Origin: an uncultured bacterium
Lineage (GTDB): Bacteria > Cyanobacteriota > Vampirovibrionia > Gastranaerophilales > Gastranaerophilaceae
Assembly: GCA_949288685.1 (NCBI GenBank)
Contig: CASELB010000096.1
Span: 1-8,260, forward strand
Direction: 5' to 3'
DNA: 8,260 nucleotides
Below are positions 1 to 5,749 of this stretch, piece after piece. The translations under genes were made by a program, and so were the position numbers. The notes under the pieces are model-generated. The model saw only the letters and a list, made by a program, of their open reading frames with translations, was not told the DNA's origin and did no database searches. Each line of letters starts with the position of its first letter. The first letter of the stretch is position 1.

Positions 1-1065
1 GCTGTATACGTAAGCAAGAATTTCCGCAACAGCAACATACAAGTCTGATGGTATTATACCATCAATCGGCACAGAATTGTAGAGGGCACGGGCAACCGGT
101 CTGTTTTCAACTATCGGAACATTGTGCTGTTTTGCTATTTCACGTATCTGAAACGCAACATAATCAACACCTTTAGCCACCACCATAGGAGCCGGAGCTT
201 TGGTTCTGTCATACACTATTGCAACAGCATAATGTGTAGGATTTGTTACAACAACATCTGCATTGGGAACCTGCGCCATCATACGGCGTTTTGCCATCTG
301 CATTTGCGTAGAACGTATACGGGATTTTATTTTCGGATCTCCTTCCGTGTCTTTTAGTTCATCTTTTACTTCCTGTTTCGTCATTTTAATTGATTTTTCA
401 TACTCATAATCCTGATATTTTTTATCCAGAAGCCCGAGTATAATCATTGCAATACACATATTAATGAGCATTTTAAACATTATTGCACCGATTACATCAA
501 ATGATGCGGCAAGCGGCTGACCAATCATTCCGTATATTTTGTCAAGATCGTTCATTAGTGTTACAACACCGCAGACGCTTACAATAACTATTTTCAAAAT
601 AGATTTTGCAAACTCAACCATTGTTCTGGGTTCAAACGGATTAAAGAGTTTTTTCGCATTATTAATAATACGCCTTGGCGAAAGGTTTTCCAAATCAAAC
701 TTCGCCCGCTCAAGAGCAAAAACATGTCCAATTTCAAGACGAATAATAACAACCGCCGCAACAAGAAGCAGAACCATAAGCGGGATAATAATTGAACCCG
801 CAGTTTGCGCGTACGGTAAAAGCATTGCAAGCAGGTCATCAGTACTCATTTCATCGGGATGAATATGTGTCATTGCAAATCTTATCATCTCTTCGATACT
901 TGTAAGAATCGGAGATGCAAATACACTTAAAAGTACTACTGCAATTGTAACAACAAAAGCAGACGCCATATCACGGCTTTTAGATATATTACCCCTTTCC
1001 CGCTCCTTATTTCGCCGGCGCGGGGTGGCGGTTTCTGTTCTTTCTGCTGCTTGTTCGTTTGCCAT
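1..1065 (-). CDS. flhB: FlhB, flagellar export switch protein (C-terminal end cut by the window edge)
   Basis: FlhB is an inner-membrane component of the flagellar type III export apparatus. It switches export from rod/hook to filament substrates after autocleavage of its cytoplasmic domain. The frame is open from the ATG at 1065 to base 1, giving 355 residues with no stop. The N-terminus carries the family's basic region (TPRRR, then KERERGNISKSRD). Hydrophobic segments follow at about 34-55, 88-108, 150-170 and 190-212. The linker contains TKQEVKDE and TEGDPKIKSRIR. The autocleavage motif NPTH is at residues 275-278, with cleavage expected after Asn275. The visible end, AVAEILAYVYS, matches where FlhB proteins usually approach their C-terminus, so little is missing. 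The start lies 3 bases past the fliR stop and has only a weak Shine-Dalgarno, suggesting translational coupling. flhA is the usual next gene but lies outside the window. Confidence 0.96.
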   Translation of the reverse strand, partial: MANEQAAERTETATPRRRNKERERGNISKSRDMASAFVVTIAVVLLSVFASPILTSIEEMIRFAMTHIHPDEMSTDDLLAMLLPYAQTAGSIIIPLMVLLLVAAVVIIRLEIGHVFALERAKFDLENLSPRRIINNAKKLFNPFEPRTMVEFAKSILKIVIVSVCGVVTLMNDLDKIYGMIGQPLAASFDVIGAIMFKMLINMCIAMIILGLLDKKYQDYEYEKSIKMTKQEVKDELKDTEGDPKIKSRIRSTQMQMAKRRMMAQVPNADVVVTNPTHYAVAIVYDRTKAPAPMVVAKGVDYVAFQIREIAKQHNVPIVENRPVARALYNSVPIDGIIPSDLYVAVAEILAYVYS

Positions 1066-1068
1066 ACT

Positions 1069-1848
1069 CTAAAACACCGCCATTACCTGTGATAGTATCC
1101 GTTCCGTTATAACCTCCATATTCTCCGCCATTGCACGCGTAAACATTATCGATAACAAAATACCGAGGTATAATTTAAGCGGCATTGATACCATAAAAAT
1201 ATTTAATTGCGGCATCATTTTTGAGGTGAAACCTAATAACACATCTGTCATAAAAAGAATTGCAAAAATCGGAAGTATAAGCTCCATTCCAACAGAAAAT
1301 ATCTGTGTAGAAATAACTATTATTTGCTCCACCATCTGCGGAGAAAAATCAAAAGTAAACCCCACAGGAAGAGAAATAAAACTGTGATAAAGCGATGAAA
1401 ATAATAAATGGTGCCCGTTTATACATAAAAAAATCATACCTGCAAGAAGCACAAAAGCCTGGGTTAAAACAGGAGAAGAACTGCCTGACAGAGGGTCTAA
1501 CGCACTGCTGATAGATAAGCCCATCTGAGTTGAGAACATATTAGCCCCCATCTCTACACCTATTAAAATAACATTAGCACAGTAACCTATAGCAAATCCG
1601 ATTAAAAATTCTTTTATAAGTATTAAAGAAAGCTCGGGAACAGAAGAGGGAACAACAAAAGCACAGGAAGCCTTAACCATAGGAAATAAAATAAACGCGA
1701 CCGTCGCGGAGAACCAGACTTTTACCTGCGCGGGGATAGGATAGGTTGAAAAAAAGGGCGCAGACGAAAATAGCCCGGACAGGCGTGTTATTATTGCCAT
1801 AAACAAAACAAGATTAGTCGGTGTAAGCAGTGTTCCTAGATTATACAT
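1069..1848 (-). CDS. fliR: FliR, flagellar export gate membrane protein
   Basis: FliR joins FliP and FliQ in the helical export gate at the centre of the flagellar basal body. The product has 259 residues, the normal length, and is almost entirely hydrophobic with about six candidate membrane segments. Family-typical stretches are the N-terminal RLSGLFSSAPFFSTYPIP followed by QVKVWFS, and the central EFLIGFAIGYCANVILIGVE with MGLS and LDP after it. The ATG overlaps the fliQ stop by one base (TAATG), so translation is probably coupled. The end lies 3 bases before flhB. The FliP-FliQ-FliR-FlhB order supports a flagellar rather than an injectisome origin. No truncation or frameshift is seen. Confidence 0.96.
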   Translation of the reverse strand: MYNLGTLLTPTNLVLFMAIITRLSGLFSSAPFFSTYPIPAQVKVWFSATVAFILFPMVKASCAFVVPSSVPELSLILIKEFLIGFAIGYCANVILIGVEMGANMFSTQMGLSISSALDPLSGSSSPVLTQAFVLLAGMIFLCINGHHLLFSSLYHSFISLPVGFTFDFSPQMVEQIIVISTQIFSVGMELILPIFAILFMTDVLLGFTSKMMPQLNIFMVSMPLKLYLGILLSIMFTRAMAENMEVITERILSQVMAVF

Positions 1849-2126
1849 TATACGCCACCCGTAGCAAGCTGCGGGATTACCTCCATAAACTCGTTAACAT
1901 AAGAAATAAACAAATTAACCATCCACGGCATAAGAATTATCAAGATAGCAATTCCGCCAATAATCTTAGGCACAAAAGTCAGTGTAGATTCCTGAATTTG
2001 CGTTACGGTCTGGAAAATACTGATTGCAAGCCCGATAACAACCCCGGAGACAAGTACAGGTACGGAAATCTCCAGTGTTAAAATAAACATTTTCTGCATT
2101 AATGTAATAATAACTTCCTGTTCCAT
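1848..2126 (-). CDS. fliQ: FliQ, flagellar export gate small membrane protein
   Basis: FliQ is the small two-helix subunit that packs around FliP/FliR in the export gate. At 92 residues it is the expected size. Two hydrophobic hairpin segments are visible at about 14-38 and 53-75. The family hallmark between them is present: SVPVLVSGVVIGLAIS, then FQTVTQIQESTLTFVPKI, with Gln39, Gln45 and Glu46 in the usual places. A good Shine-Dalgarno (GAGG) sits 5 bases before the ATG. The gene starts 2 bases after the fliP stop and its own stop overlaps the fliR start. It is intact. Confidence 0.97.
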   Translation of the reverse strand: MEQEVIITLMQKMFILTLEISVPVLVSGVVIGLAISIFQTVTQIQESTLTFVPKIIGGIAILIILMPWMVNLFISYVNEFMEVIPQLATGGV

Positions 2127-2128
2127 AT

Positions 2129-2887
2129 CTACCTCGCAAATCCTTCAACCAGAGACTTAACAAGCAAATACCACCCGTCAACCATAACGAACATAATAAG
2201 TTTAAACGGAAGTGCAATCATAGTCGGCGGTAAAAACATCATACCCATTGCAACAAGTATACTTGAGACAACAATGTCTATAACAAGAAACGGGAGATAA
2301 ATTACAAACCCGATAGTAAACGCAATTTTTAATTCACTTAAAATAAACGCCGGTATAAGTACGTAAGTCGGAATATCATTTGTATCTTTCGGTTTTTCAA
2401 GTTTTGCCATTCTCACAAACAAAGCAAGTTCTTTATCATTAGTCTGCTTAAACATAAAATCTCTTACGGGCTGAATACCCCTGTCAAGAGCCGCTTGCTG
2501 TGTAATTTGATTTTTCATATAAGGCTGGAGCGCATCATTATTGATTTTAGTAAACACCGGCGACATTATGAAAAAAGTTAAAATAATAGCAAGACTTGTC
2601 AATACCTGATTAGGCGGCAGGGTAGTAGTTCCAAGCGCTTGTCTTAAAAGCGAAAGGACTATGACAATCCTTACAAATGACGTTGTCATAATAAGAATAC
2701 TTGGCGCAAGCGACAAAATAGTTAACCATATAAGGATTTGCATCCCGTTTGTAAAATCCTGCGGCGTATTTGCCGGCTGCATACTAATGTTTATATTCGG
2801 AAACGACATTGCACAAAAAGATGGCAGAGCACAAAGTACAATGACTCCGATAGTCAGCATTATCTTCTTCAATATACCAAACTTCAT
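2129..2887 (-). CDS. fliP: FliP, flagellar export gate protein with signal peptide
   Basis: FliP forms the pentameric core of the flagellar type III export gate. The 252-residue product begins with a cleavable signal peptide: Lys7-Lys8, a hydrophobic core to about residue 22, and a plausible cleavage after Ala26. This is typical of flagellar FliP and absent from most injectisome homologues. Family signatures seen are TSFVRIVIVLSLLRQALGT (69-87), LPPNQVL (90-96), a hydrophobic segment to about 112, a polar periplasmic-type region, and the C-terminal FILSELKIAFTIGF with DIVVSSILVAMGMMFLPP. The start is supported by AGGAG 5 bases upstream and by the signal peptide. It is the first gene of the fliPQR-flhB operon, with a candidate promoter immediately upstream. 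Confidence 0.97.
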   Translation of the reverse strand: MKFGILKKIMLTIGVIVLCALPSFCAMSFPNINISMQPANTPQDFTNGMQILIWLTILSLAPSILIMTTSFVRIVIVLSLLRQALGTTTLPPNQVLTSLAIILTFFIMSPVFTKINNDALQPYMKNQITQQAALDRGIQPVRDFMFKQTNDKELALFVRMAKLEKPKDTNDIPTYVLIPAFILSELKIAFTIGFVIYLPFLVIDIVVSSILVAMGMMFLPPTMIALPFKLIMFVMVDGWYLLVKSLVEGFAR

Positions 2888-2922
2888 TTTATCTCCTCAA
2901 AAAAGGGCGTATCCCCATTGTT

Positions 2923-2952
2923 ATTTTAACTTAAGGAGAAAAAAATTGCCAA
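2923..2952 (-). promoter_or_regulatory. Candidate sigma-70-type promoter of the fliPQR-flhB operon
   Basis: On the minus strand, TTGGCA (2952-2947, 5 of 6 to the -35 consensus) is followed after 18 bases by TAAAAT (2928-2923, 5 of 6 to the -10 consensus). Transcription would start near 2916 and give a leader of about 28 bases that includes the AGGAG ribosome site of fliP. No sigma-28 type site was recognised. The call rests on motif matching only. Confidence 0.5.
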
Positions 2953-3002
2953 TTCTTTAAAAAAGTTTATACAAAGGGAAAATACGAGAGTACTATTTAT
3001 TA

Positions 3003-3515
3003 CTATGCAGCACTTTGTTCCTGATTTGCCGCCCTGCGGCTTTTTATACCGTCAATGGAGGATTTAGCGATATGAACAGCGCCCACAATACCCAACGCCT
3101 GAATACAACTTCTTGTTATAATTTTCTTTAGTTCTTTTCCTTTAGAAATAACCGCACCTGTTCCGGCAGAAACAAGAAAAACTAATGTTCCAAACATCAG
3201 CGGTGCAAAAGAATTATCCTGCTTTGTTTTGTCAGATTTATCGGGAAGTTTAACATCAGTTTTTTCTTCCGGAGACTTATATTTGTCATAAATATCATTG
3301 TCCCAGTCATTTAACAAATAATGTAACAAACCTACGCTAACACCTGCTATCAACGCTTCTTTTGCAGAGCCTCCGGCACGTGCAATCAGCCCAAGACCTA
3401 TCCCCATGCCGGAACTTTCAATTATTTTTCTTCTTTGCAACCCCGGGGAGGATTTCTCATTATTTTGTGCCGAAAAATTTTTACTGTTTATTTGGGATAT
3501 TTTATTTATTTGCAT
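3003..3515 (-). CDS. Unrecognised small membrane protein with N-terminal MxIxxIxxI leader (170 aa)
   Basis: Not recognised as a known family. The N-terminus (residues 1-30) is polar, rich in Gln, Asn and Ser, and has Ile at positions 3, 6 and 9 and Phe14. A long glycine-rich hydrophobic stretch covers about 36-68 and may span the membrane once or twice. A charged Lys/Asp/Glu loop follows at 70-101, then hydrophobic segments at about 103-123 and 132-150, and a basic tail (KSRR at 158-161). There is no classical signal peptide. The start has AAAGG about 7 bases upstream. The gene begins 15 bases after the stop of its upstream neighbour (3531-4031), which encodes a similar-sized protein with the same N-terminal pattern, so the two are probably co-transcribed. 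No clear terminator follows. It ends about 50 bases before the predicted fliP promoter, so its relation to flagella is positional only. Confidence 0.75.
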   Translation of the reverse strand: MQINKISQINSKNFSAQNNEKSSPGLQRRKIIESSGMGIGLGLIARAGGSAKEALIAGVSVGLLHYLLNDWDNDIYDKYKSPEEKTDVKLPDKSDKTKQDNSFAPLMFGTLVFLVSAGTGAVISKGKELKKIITRSCIQALGIVGAVHIAKSSIDGIKSRRAANQEQSAA

Positions 3516-3530
3516 AATTAACCTTTATTT

Positions 3531-4031
3531 TCAGATTTCATTTTCATTTTTTAACCAGTCAGTTACAAATGCACAGCCTACAGAAAAAAGCGCAGCACCA
3601 ATCGCAGGCAAAAAATACTTTTTTAAACTGCTTGATAAATTTTTGGATTCCCGTGCAATAACATCAACCCCGGCAGCAGCTGCAAATCCAATAACAGAAA
3701 GAATACCGATATTTTTAACCCTATCTTTTAATGATAAAGTCGCATTTTTAGTTTTTTTTACAAATACATCATCAATACCTGAAGCATTTAATACTGCACT
3801 TAAAGCACCTAAACAAACCGGAAGAACAAACGCTTTTTTCGCTATAACATTTTTACTAAGTCCCTTACTTTCTTTCTTTATAGCGGAATATCCAAGAGGA
3901 TATAATAACCCGCCAACCACACATCCGGATAATACAGATCCGGCAAGATTACCTAATTTGGGATTGTTATTCTTATTTTTAGATTGAAATGTTTTTGTGT
4001 TAGTTATTGTATTAATTACTTGTATTGTCAT
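3531..4031 (-). CDS. Unrecognised small membrane protein with N-terminal MxIxxIxxI leader (166 aa)
   Basis: Not recognised as a known family. The N-terminal 28 residues are polar and rich in Asn, Thr and Lys, with Ile3, Ile6, Ile9 and Phe15, the same spacing as in the downstream neighbour. Four hydrophobic segments follow at about 29-50 (glycine-rich), 65-85, 107-126 and 139-160, separated by short basic loops (IKKESKGLSK, LKDRVKN). The pattern suggests a small four-span membrane protein. The first bases of the opening resemble a flagellin start (QVINT), which could be chance. No Shine-Dalgarno precedes the ATG at 4031; instead an 18-bp palindrome lies 20-37 bases upstream. The start is therefore less certain than others, but the alignment of the N-terminal pattern with the neighbour supports it. 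Confidence 0.75.
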   Translation of the reverse strand: MTIQVINTITNTKTFQSKNKNNNPKLGNLAGSVLSGCVVGGLLYPLGYSAIKKESKGLSKNVIAKKAFVLPVCLGALSAVLNASGIDDVFVKKTKNATLSLKDRVKNIGILSVIGFAAAAGVDVIARESKNLSSSLKKYFLPAIGAALFSVGCAFVTDWLKNENEI

Positions 4032-4303
4032 TATACGATTTTACTGTTTCTGTATACTTTTGTATACATTCTATTATTACTTATAATCCGCTTTTATATA
4101 ATTTTTTAAACTAATATTGCACAGAGTTGATTGGACTTTCATATAATTTTTTATAAAAGCATAGTATTACTAAATTTTTAATTTTACAACAGTTTATTCA
4201 TAATTTTTTACAATACAAATACTTATTATAACTCTCCCACAAACTCATATTCATCCTTGCCTGTTGTAACTTTTATAAAGCGCAGTAATCATCTTTTCCG
4301 TCA
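4032..4303. other. Very AT-rich intergenic region with short repeats
   Basis: No convincing gene of normal size lies in these 272 bases. The region holds the palindrome at 4051-4068 and a 13-base direct repeat ATATAATTTTTTA at 4096-4108 and 4141-4153, whose last 11 bases recur at 4200-4210. A 9-base inverted repeat (TTACAACAG at 4184-4192, CTGTTGTAA at 4261-4269) is also present. At the right end is a small possible open frame coupled to the gene at 4304. The region probably holds the 3' end of that transcript and the control region for 4031. No clean terminator or tRNA is visible. Confidence 0.5.
4051..4068. promoter_or_regulatory. Perfect palindrome TGTATAC-N4-GTATACA, candidate operator
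   Basis: The 7-base arms TGTATAC (4051-4057) and GTATACA (4062-4068) are perfect inverted repeats around TTTT. The site lies 20-37 bases before the ATG at 4031, where a -10 region or transcript start would be expected. No good -35/-10 pair was found around it. The dyad looks like a repressor binding site. A short RNA hairpin is the alternative, though an AU-rich stem would be weak. Confidence 0.4.
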
Positions 4304-4307
4304 TCAT
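4251..4307 (-). CDS. Possible 18-codon ORF overlapping the end of the upstream gene (ATGA)
   Basis: An ATG at 4307 overlaps the stop of the 4304-4570 gene as ATGA and opens 18 codons to a TGA at 4251. A single-base shift in the AAAA run near 4270-4274 would join it to another open frame that reads VTTGKDEYEFVGEL and stops at 4226, giving 26 residues. This could be a tiny coupled gene, the remains of a longer one, or chance. Coding status is doubtful. Confidence 0.15.
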   Translation of the reverse strand: MMTEKMITALYKSYNRQG

Positions 4308-4570
4308 AGCGCAGAGCCTTCAAGTCCCATTATTTTAACAAGCCCTTCATAAGCAGCATTGGCAAACTCTTTACCGCCTTTATCTTTAAGCGTTTCAAAC
4401 AGAACATCTAAATTCTCAAAATCAGAACCGGTAACAAGCGCCTTGCCATACGCCCCGTCCGCCGGTTTCAACTCCGGCTGAACAGATTTGTTTTCCGGTC
4501 TGCCCGCCGCATTAGCGACCGGGGATTTAACAATATTAGTACTAACCGTATTTAATACAGGATTTATCAT
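4304..4570 (-). CDS. Unrecognised small soluble protein (88 aa)
   Basis: Not recognised. The first 45 residues are low in hydrophobic content and rich in Asn, Pro, Ser, Ala and Lys, so they are probably disordered. The second half (about 50-85; DVLFETLKDKGGKEFANAAYEGLVKIMG) looks like two amphipathic helices. There are no cysteines, signal peptide or membrane segments. A Shine-Dalgarno (AAAGGGA) lies about 4 bases upstream of the ATG, and a TATAAG (-10 like) is at 4592-4587, though without a good -35. The gene follows hydE on the same strand after 65 bases, so it may be co-transcribed with hydE or have its own start. Its disordered, Asn/Ser/Thr-rich N-terminus resembles type III export signals in composition, which is only a speculation given the flagellar genes nearby. 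Confidence 0.65.
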   Translation of the reverse strand: MINPVLNTVSTNIVKSPVANAAGRPENKSVQPELKPADGAYGKALVTGSDFENLDVLFETLKDKGGKEFANAAYEGLVKIMGLEGSAL

Positions 4571-4635
4571 TTTTCCCTTTCAAAACCTTATACAATAATA
4601 AAGTTAAAACAGAAGAAAAAATTGCCTTTCAAATA

Positions 4636-5682
4636 TTAAACAGCTTTATTATCCGCCCTAAAACCTTTTGATATCAATATATTACGATCTATAGGAACAA
4701 GTGTCTTTTTAAGTTTCGTAAGACTTAAATCTAAACTATCATTTATCCCAGCCTTATCCGGATAAATACTGTACTCCTTTTTATACTCCTCATTTTCTGC
4801 AGCATTGAGCATAACAACATTCGCGCCTGCCTCCAGAACAAGTCCTCTGCCGTTAGGTTTTAACGTTTCCATCGCAGTTGTAGCAGGGATATTAATATCA
4901 GGCAAAAGCAATCTTGTTACAGCAACCGCGCGCCGCGCAAGTTCAAAATCGCCCGCAGCAGTTACACCAAGAGGCGTGTCGGGATGCGGAATAAAAACAC
5001 CTATTCCTATCATATCAACATTAATCTTTTTGAAAAAAAGAATATCGTCTGCAATCATCCCAACCGTTTGTCCTTCAAGCCCTATCAGCGAGCCCGTACC
5101 TACTTCATAACCGAGAGTACGCAAATCATCAAGACACCTCAACCGATTTTTAAAACTCATTTTAGGGTGATATTTTTGATAAAGTTCTTTATTTGTAGTT
5201 TCTATCCTTAATAGAAACCTGTCAGCGCCGGCAGACTTAAGCATTTTATACTCATCAAAACTTTTCTCGCCAATACTTAAAGTTACAGCAATATCATTCT
5301 TCTTTATCTCTTCAACTATTCTGCAGAGTTCATCAATCTTAAACCCGCAATCCTCACCTGATTGCAGAACAATCGTCCGAAATCCTTTTTCCGATACCAT
5401 TTTAGCAGTACTGATTATTTCGTCCGGATTCATACGATATCTGTGTATTTTATTATTTTCTGCCCTTAGCCCGCAATAAAAGCAGGTTCGTGTACAATAG
5501 TTTGAAAACTCAACAAGCGCACGAATATAAATCCCGTCTCCAACATATTGCCGGCGGGTTTCATCTGCAGCTCTTATAAGTTCTTCCCCGCCAAAGTTCA
5601 ATAAAGCAACCACTTCTGATCTGTCAAGTGTGTGTGCGGATTTTACTTTTTCTAAAATATTTTTTACAGAATTTTCTATCAT
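4636..5682 (-). CDS. hydE: HydE, [FeFe]-hydrogenase H-cluster radical SAM maturase
   Basis: HydE is a radical SAM enzyme that acts with HydF and HydG to build the diiron subcluster of [FeFe] hydrogenase. The 348-residue product has the cluster motif CTRTCFYCG with Cys63, Cys67 and Cys70 (CX3CX2C) for the SAM-binding [4Fe-4S] site. Strong family stretches follow: RYRMNPDEI, TIVLQSGED, VTLSIGE, AGADRFLLRIET, GSLIGLEGQT, FIPHPDTPLG and LLPDINIPATTAMETL. These separate it from biotin synthase and ThiH. The C-terminal region (about 300-348) has no cysteines, so the second cluster site (CX7CX2C) known from some HydE proteins is absent; that site is variable in the family. The ATG has no Shine-Dalgarno, but the N-terminal length agrees with homologues. 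Its extended -10 (5708-5716) gives a leader of only about 20 bases. No hydrogenase, hydF or hydG is in the window. Confidence 0.93.
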   Translation of the reverse strand: MIENSVKNILEKVKSAHTLDRSEVVALLNFGGEELIRAADETRRQYVGDGIYIRALVEFSNYCTRTCFYCGLRAENNKIHRYRMNPDEIISTAKMVSEKGFRTIVLQSGEDCGFKIDELCRIVEEIKKNDIAVTLSIGEKSFDEYKMLKSAGADRFLLRIETTNKELYQKYHPKMSFKNRLRCLDDLRTLGYEVGTGSLIGLEGQTVGMIADDILFFKKINVDMIGIGVFIPHPDTPLGVTAAGDFELARRAVAVTRLLLPDINIPATTAMETLKPNGRGLVLEAGANVVMLNAAENEEYKKEYSIYPDKAGINDSLDLSLTKLKKTLVPIDRNILISKGFRADNKAV

Positions 5683-5710
5683 TGATTAGCTAAATTGTTA
5701 TTTTTATAGT
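5682..5710 (+). promoter_or_regulatory. Candidate nadA promoter
   Basis: TTGATT (5682-5687, 4 of 6 to the -35 consensus) is followed after 17 bases by TATAGT (5705-5710, 5 of 6 to the -10 consensus). Transcription would start near 5717, leaving a leader of about 33 bases with GAGG at 5738-5741, 8 bases before the nadA ATG. The -35 touches the hydE start codon, and the -10 overlaps that of hydE on the other strand. Confidence 0.5.
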
Positions 5711-5717
5711 ATAACAA
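5695..5717. promoter_or_regulatory. Inverted repeat TTGTTAT-N9-ATAACAA covering both hydE and nadA -10 elements
   Basis: The perfect 7-base arms lie at 5695-5701 and 5711-5717. The repeat encloses TATAGT of nadA and nearly all of the hydE extended -10, so a bound repressor would block both. The half sites resemble the NADH-sensing repressor Rex (TTGTTAA/TTAACAA in some clostridia), but Rex sites have a shorter spacer, so this is at most a lead. Confidence 0.45.
5708..5716 (-). promoter_or_regulatory. Candidate hydE extended -10 promoter
   Basis: On the minus strand the bases read TG-T-TATACT, an extended -10 element (TATACT is 5 of 6 to consensus, at 5713-5708). The -35 position (TATATT) is poor, which is common for extended -10 promoters. 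Transcription would begin near 5701, giving a leader of about 20 bases for hydE. Confidence 0.4.
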
Positions 5718-5749
5718 AAATTGATACTAAAATATACGAGGCAGAGAAA

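Noticed and set aside
539..862. Open frames on the plus strand and in another minus frame inside flhB
   Set aside because: They lie within a well-matched FlhB frame, have no recognisable protein features and are explained as shadows.
1830..2217. Overlapping frames across fliQ and fliP
   Set aside because: FliQ and FliP are clearly recognised in their own frames; the others show no domain pattern or ribosome site.
2935..2950. Shared GGCAATTTTTT-TCT stretch upstream of fliP and of the 88-aa gene (4612-4626)
   Set aside because: It serves as part of a -35 in one place but not in the other, and T-runs make such matches likely by chance.
2990..3005. Weak dyad AGTA...TACT after the 170-aa gene as a terminator
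   Set aside because: Arms are only four AT-rich pairs with no following T-run.
3406..3987. 193-residue plus-strand frame opposite the tagged membrane proteins
   Set aside because: The minus-strand frames have matching N-terminal patterns, a ribosome site for one and operon-like spacing; the plus frame has low-complexity Phe-rich sequence typical of an antisense shadow.
4184..4269. Inverted repeat TTACAACAG/CTGTTGTAA as a terminator for the 88-aa gene
   Set aside because: The arms are 68 bases apart and no T-run follows, so a functional intrinsic terminator is unlikely.
4576..4633. Direct repeat TTTGAAAGG after hydE and before the 88-aa gene
   Set aside because: It contains a Shine-Dalgarno-like core that recurs often; two copies in AT-rich sequence are not meaningful alone.
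4805..5211. Plus-strand frames opposite hydE
   Set aside because: hydE is a strong family match over its full length, so these are antisense shadows.
5695..5717. Calling the hydE/nadA repeat a Rex operator outright
   Set aside because: Half-sites are similar, but the spacer is about five bases too long for the known Rex dyad, which would put the halves on different helix faces.
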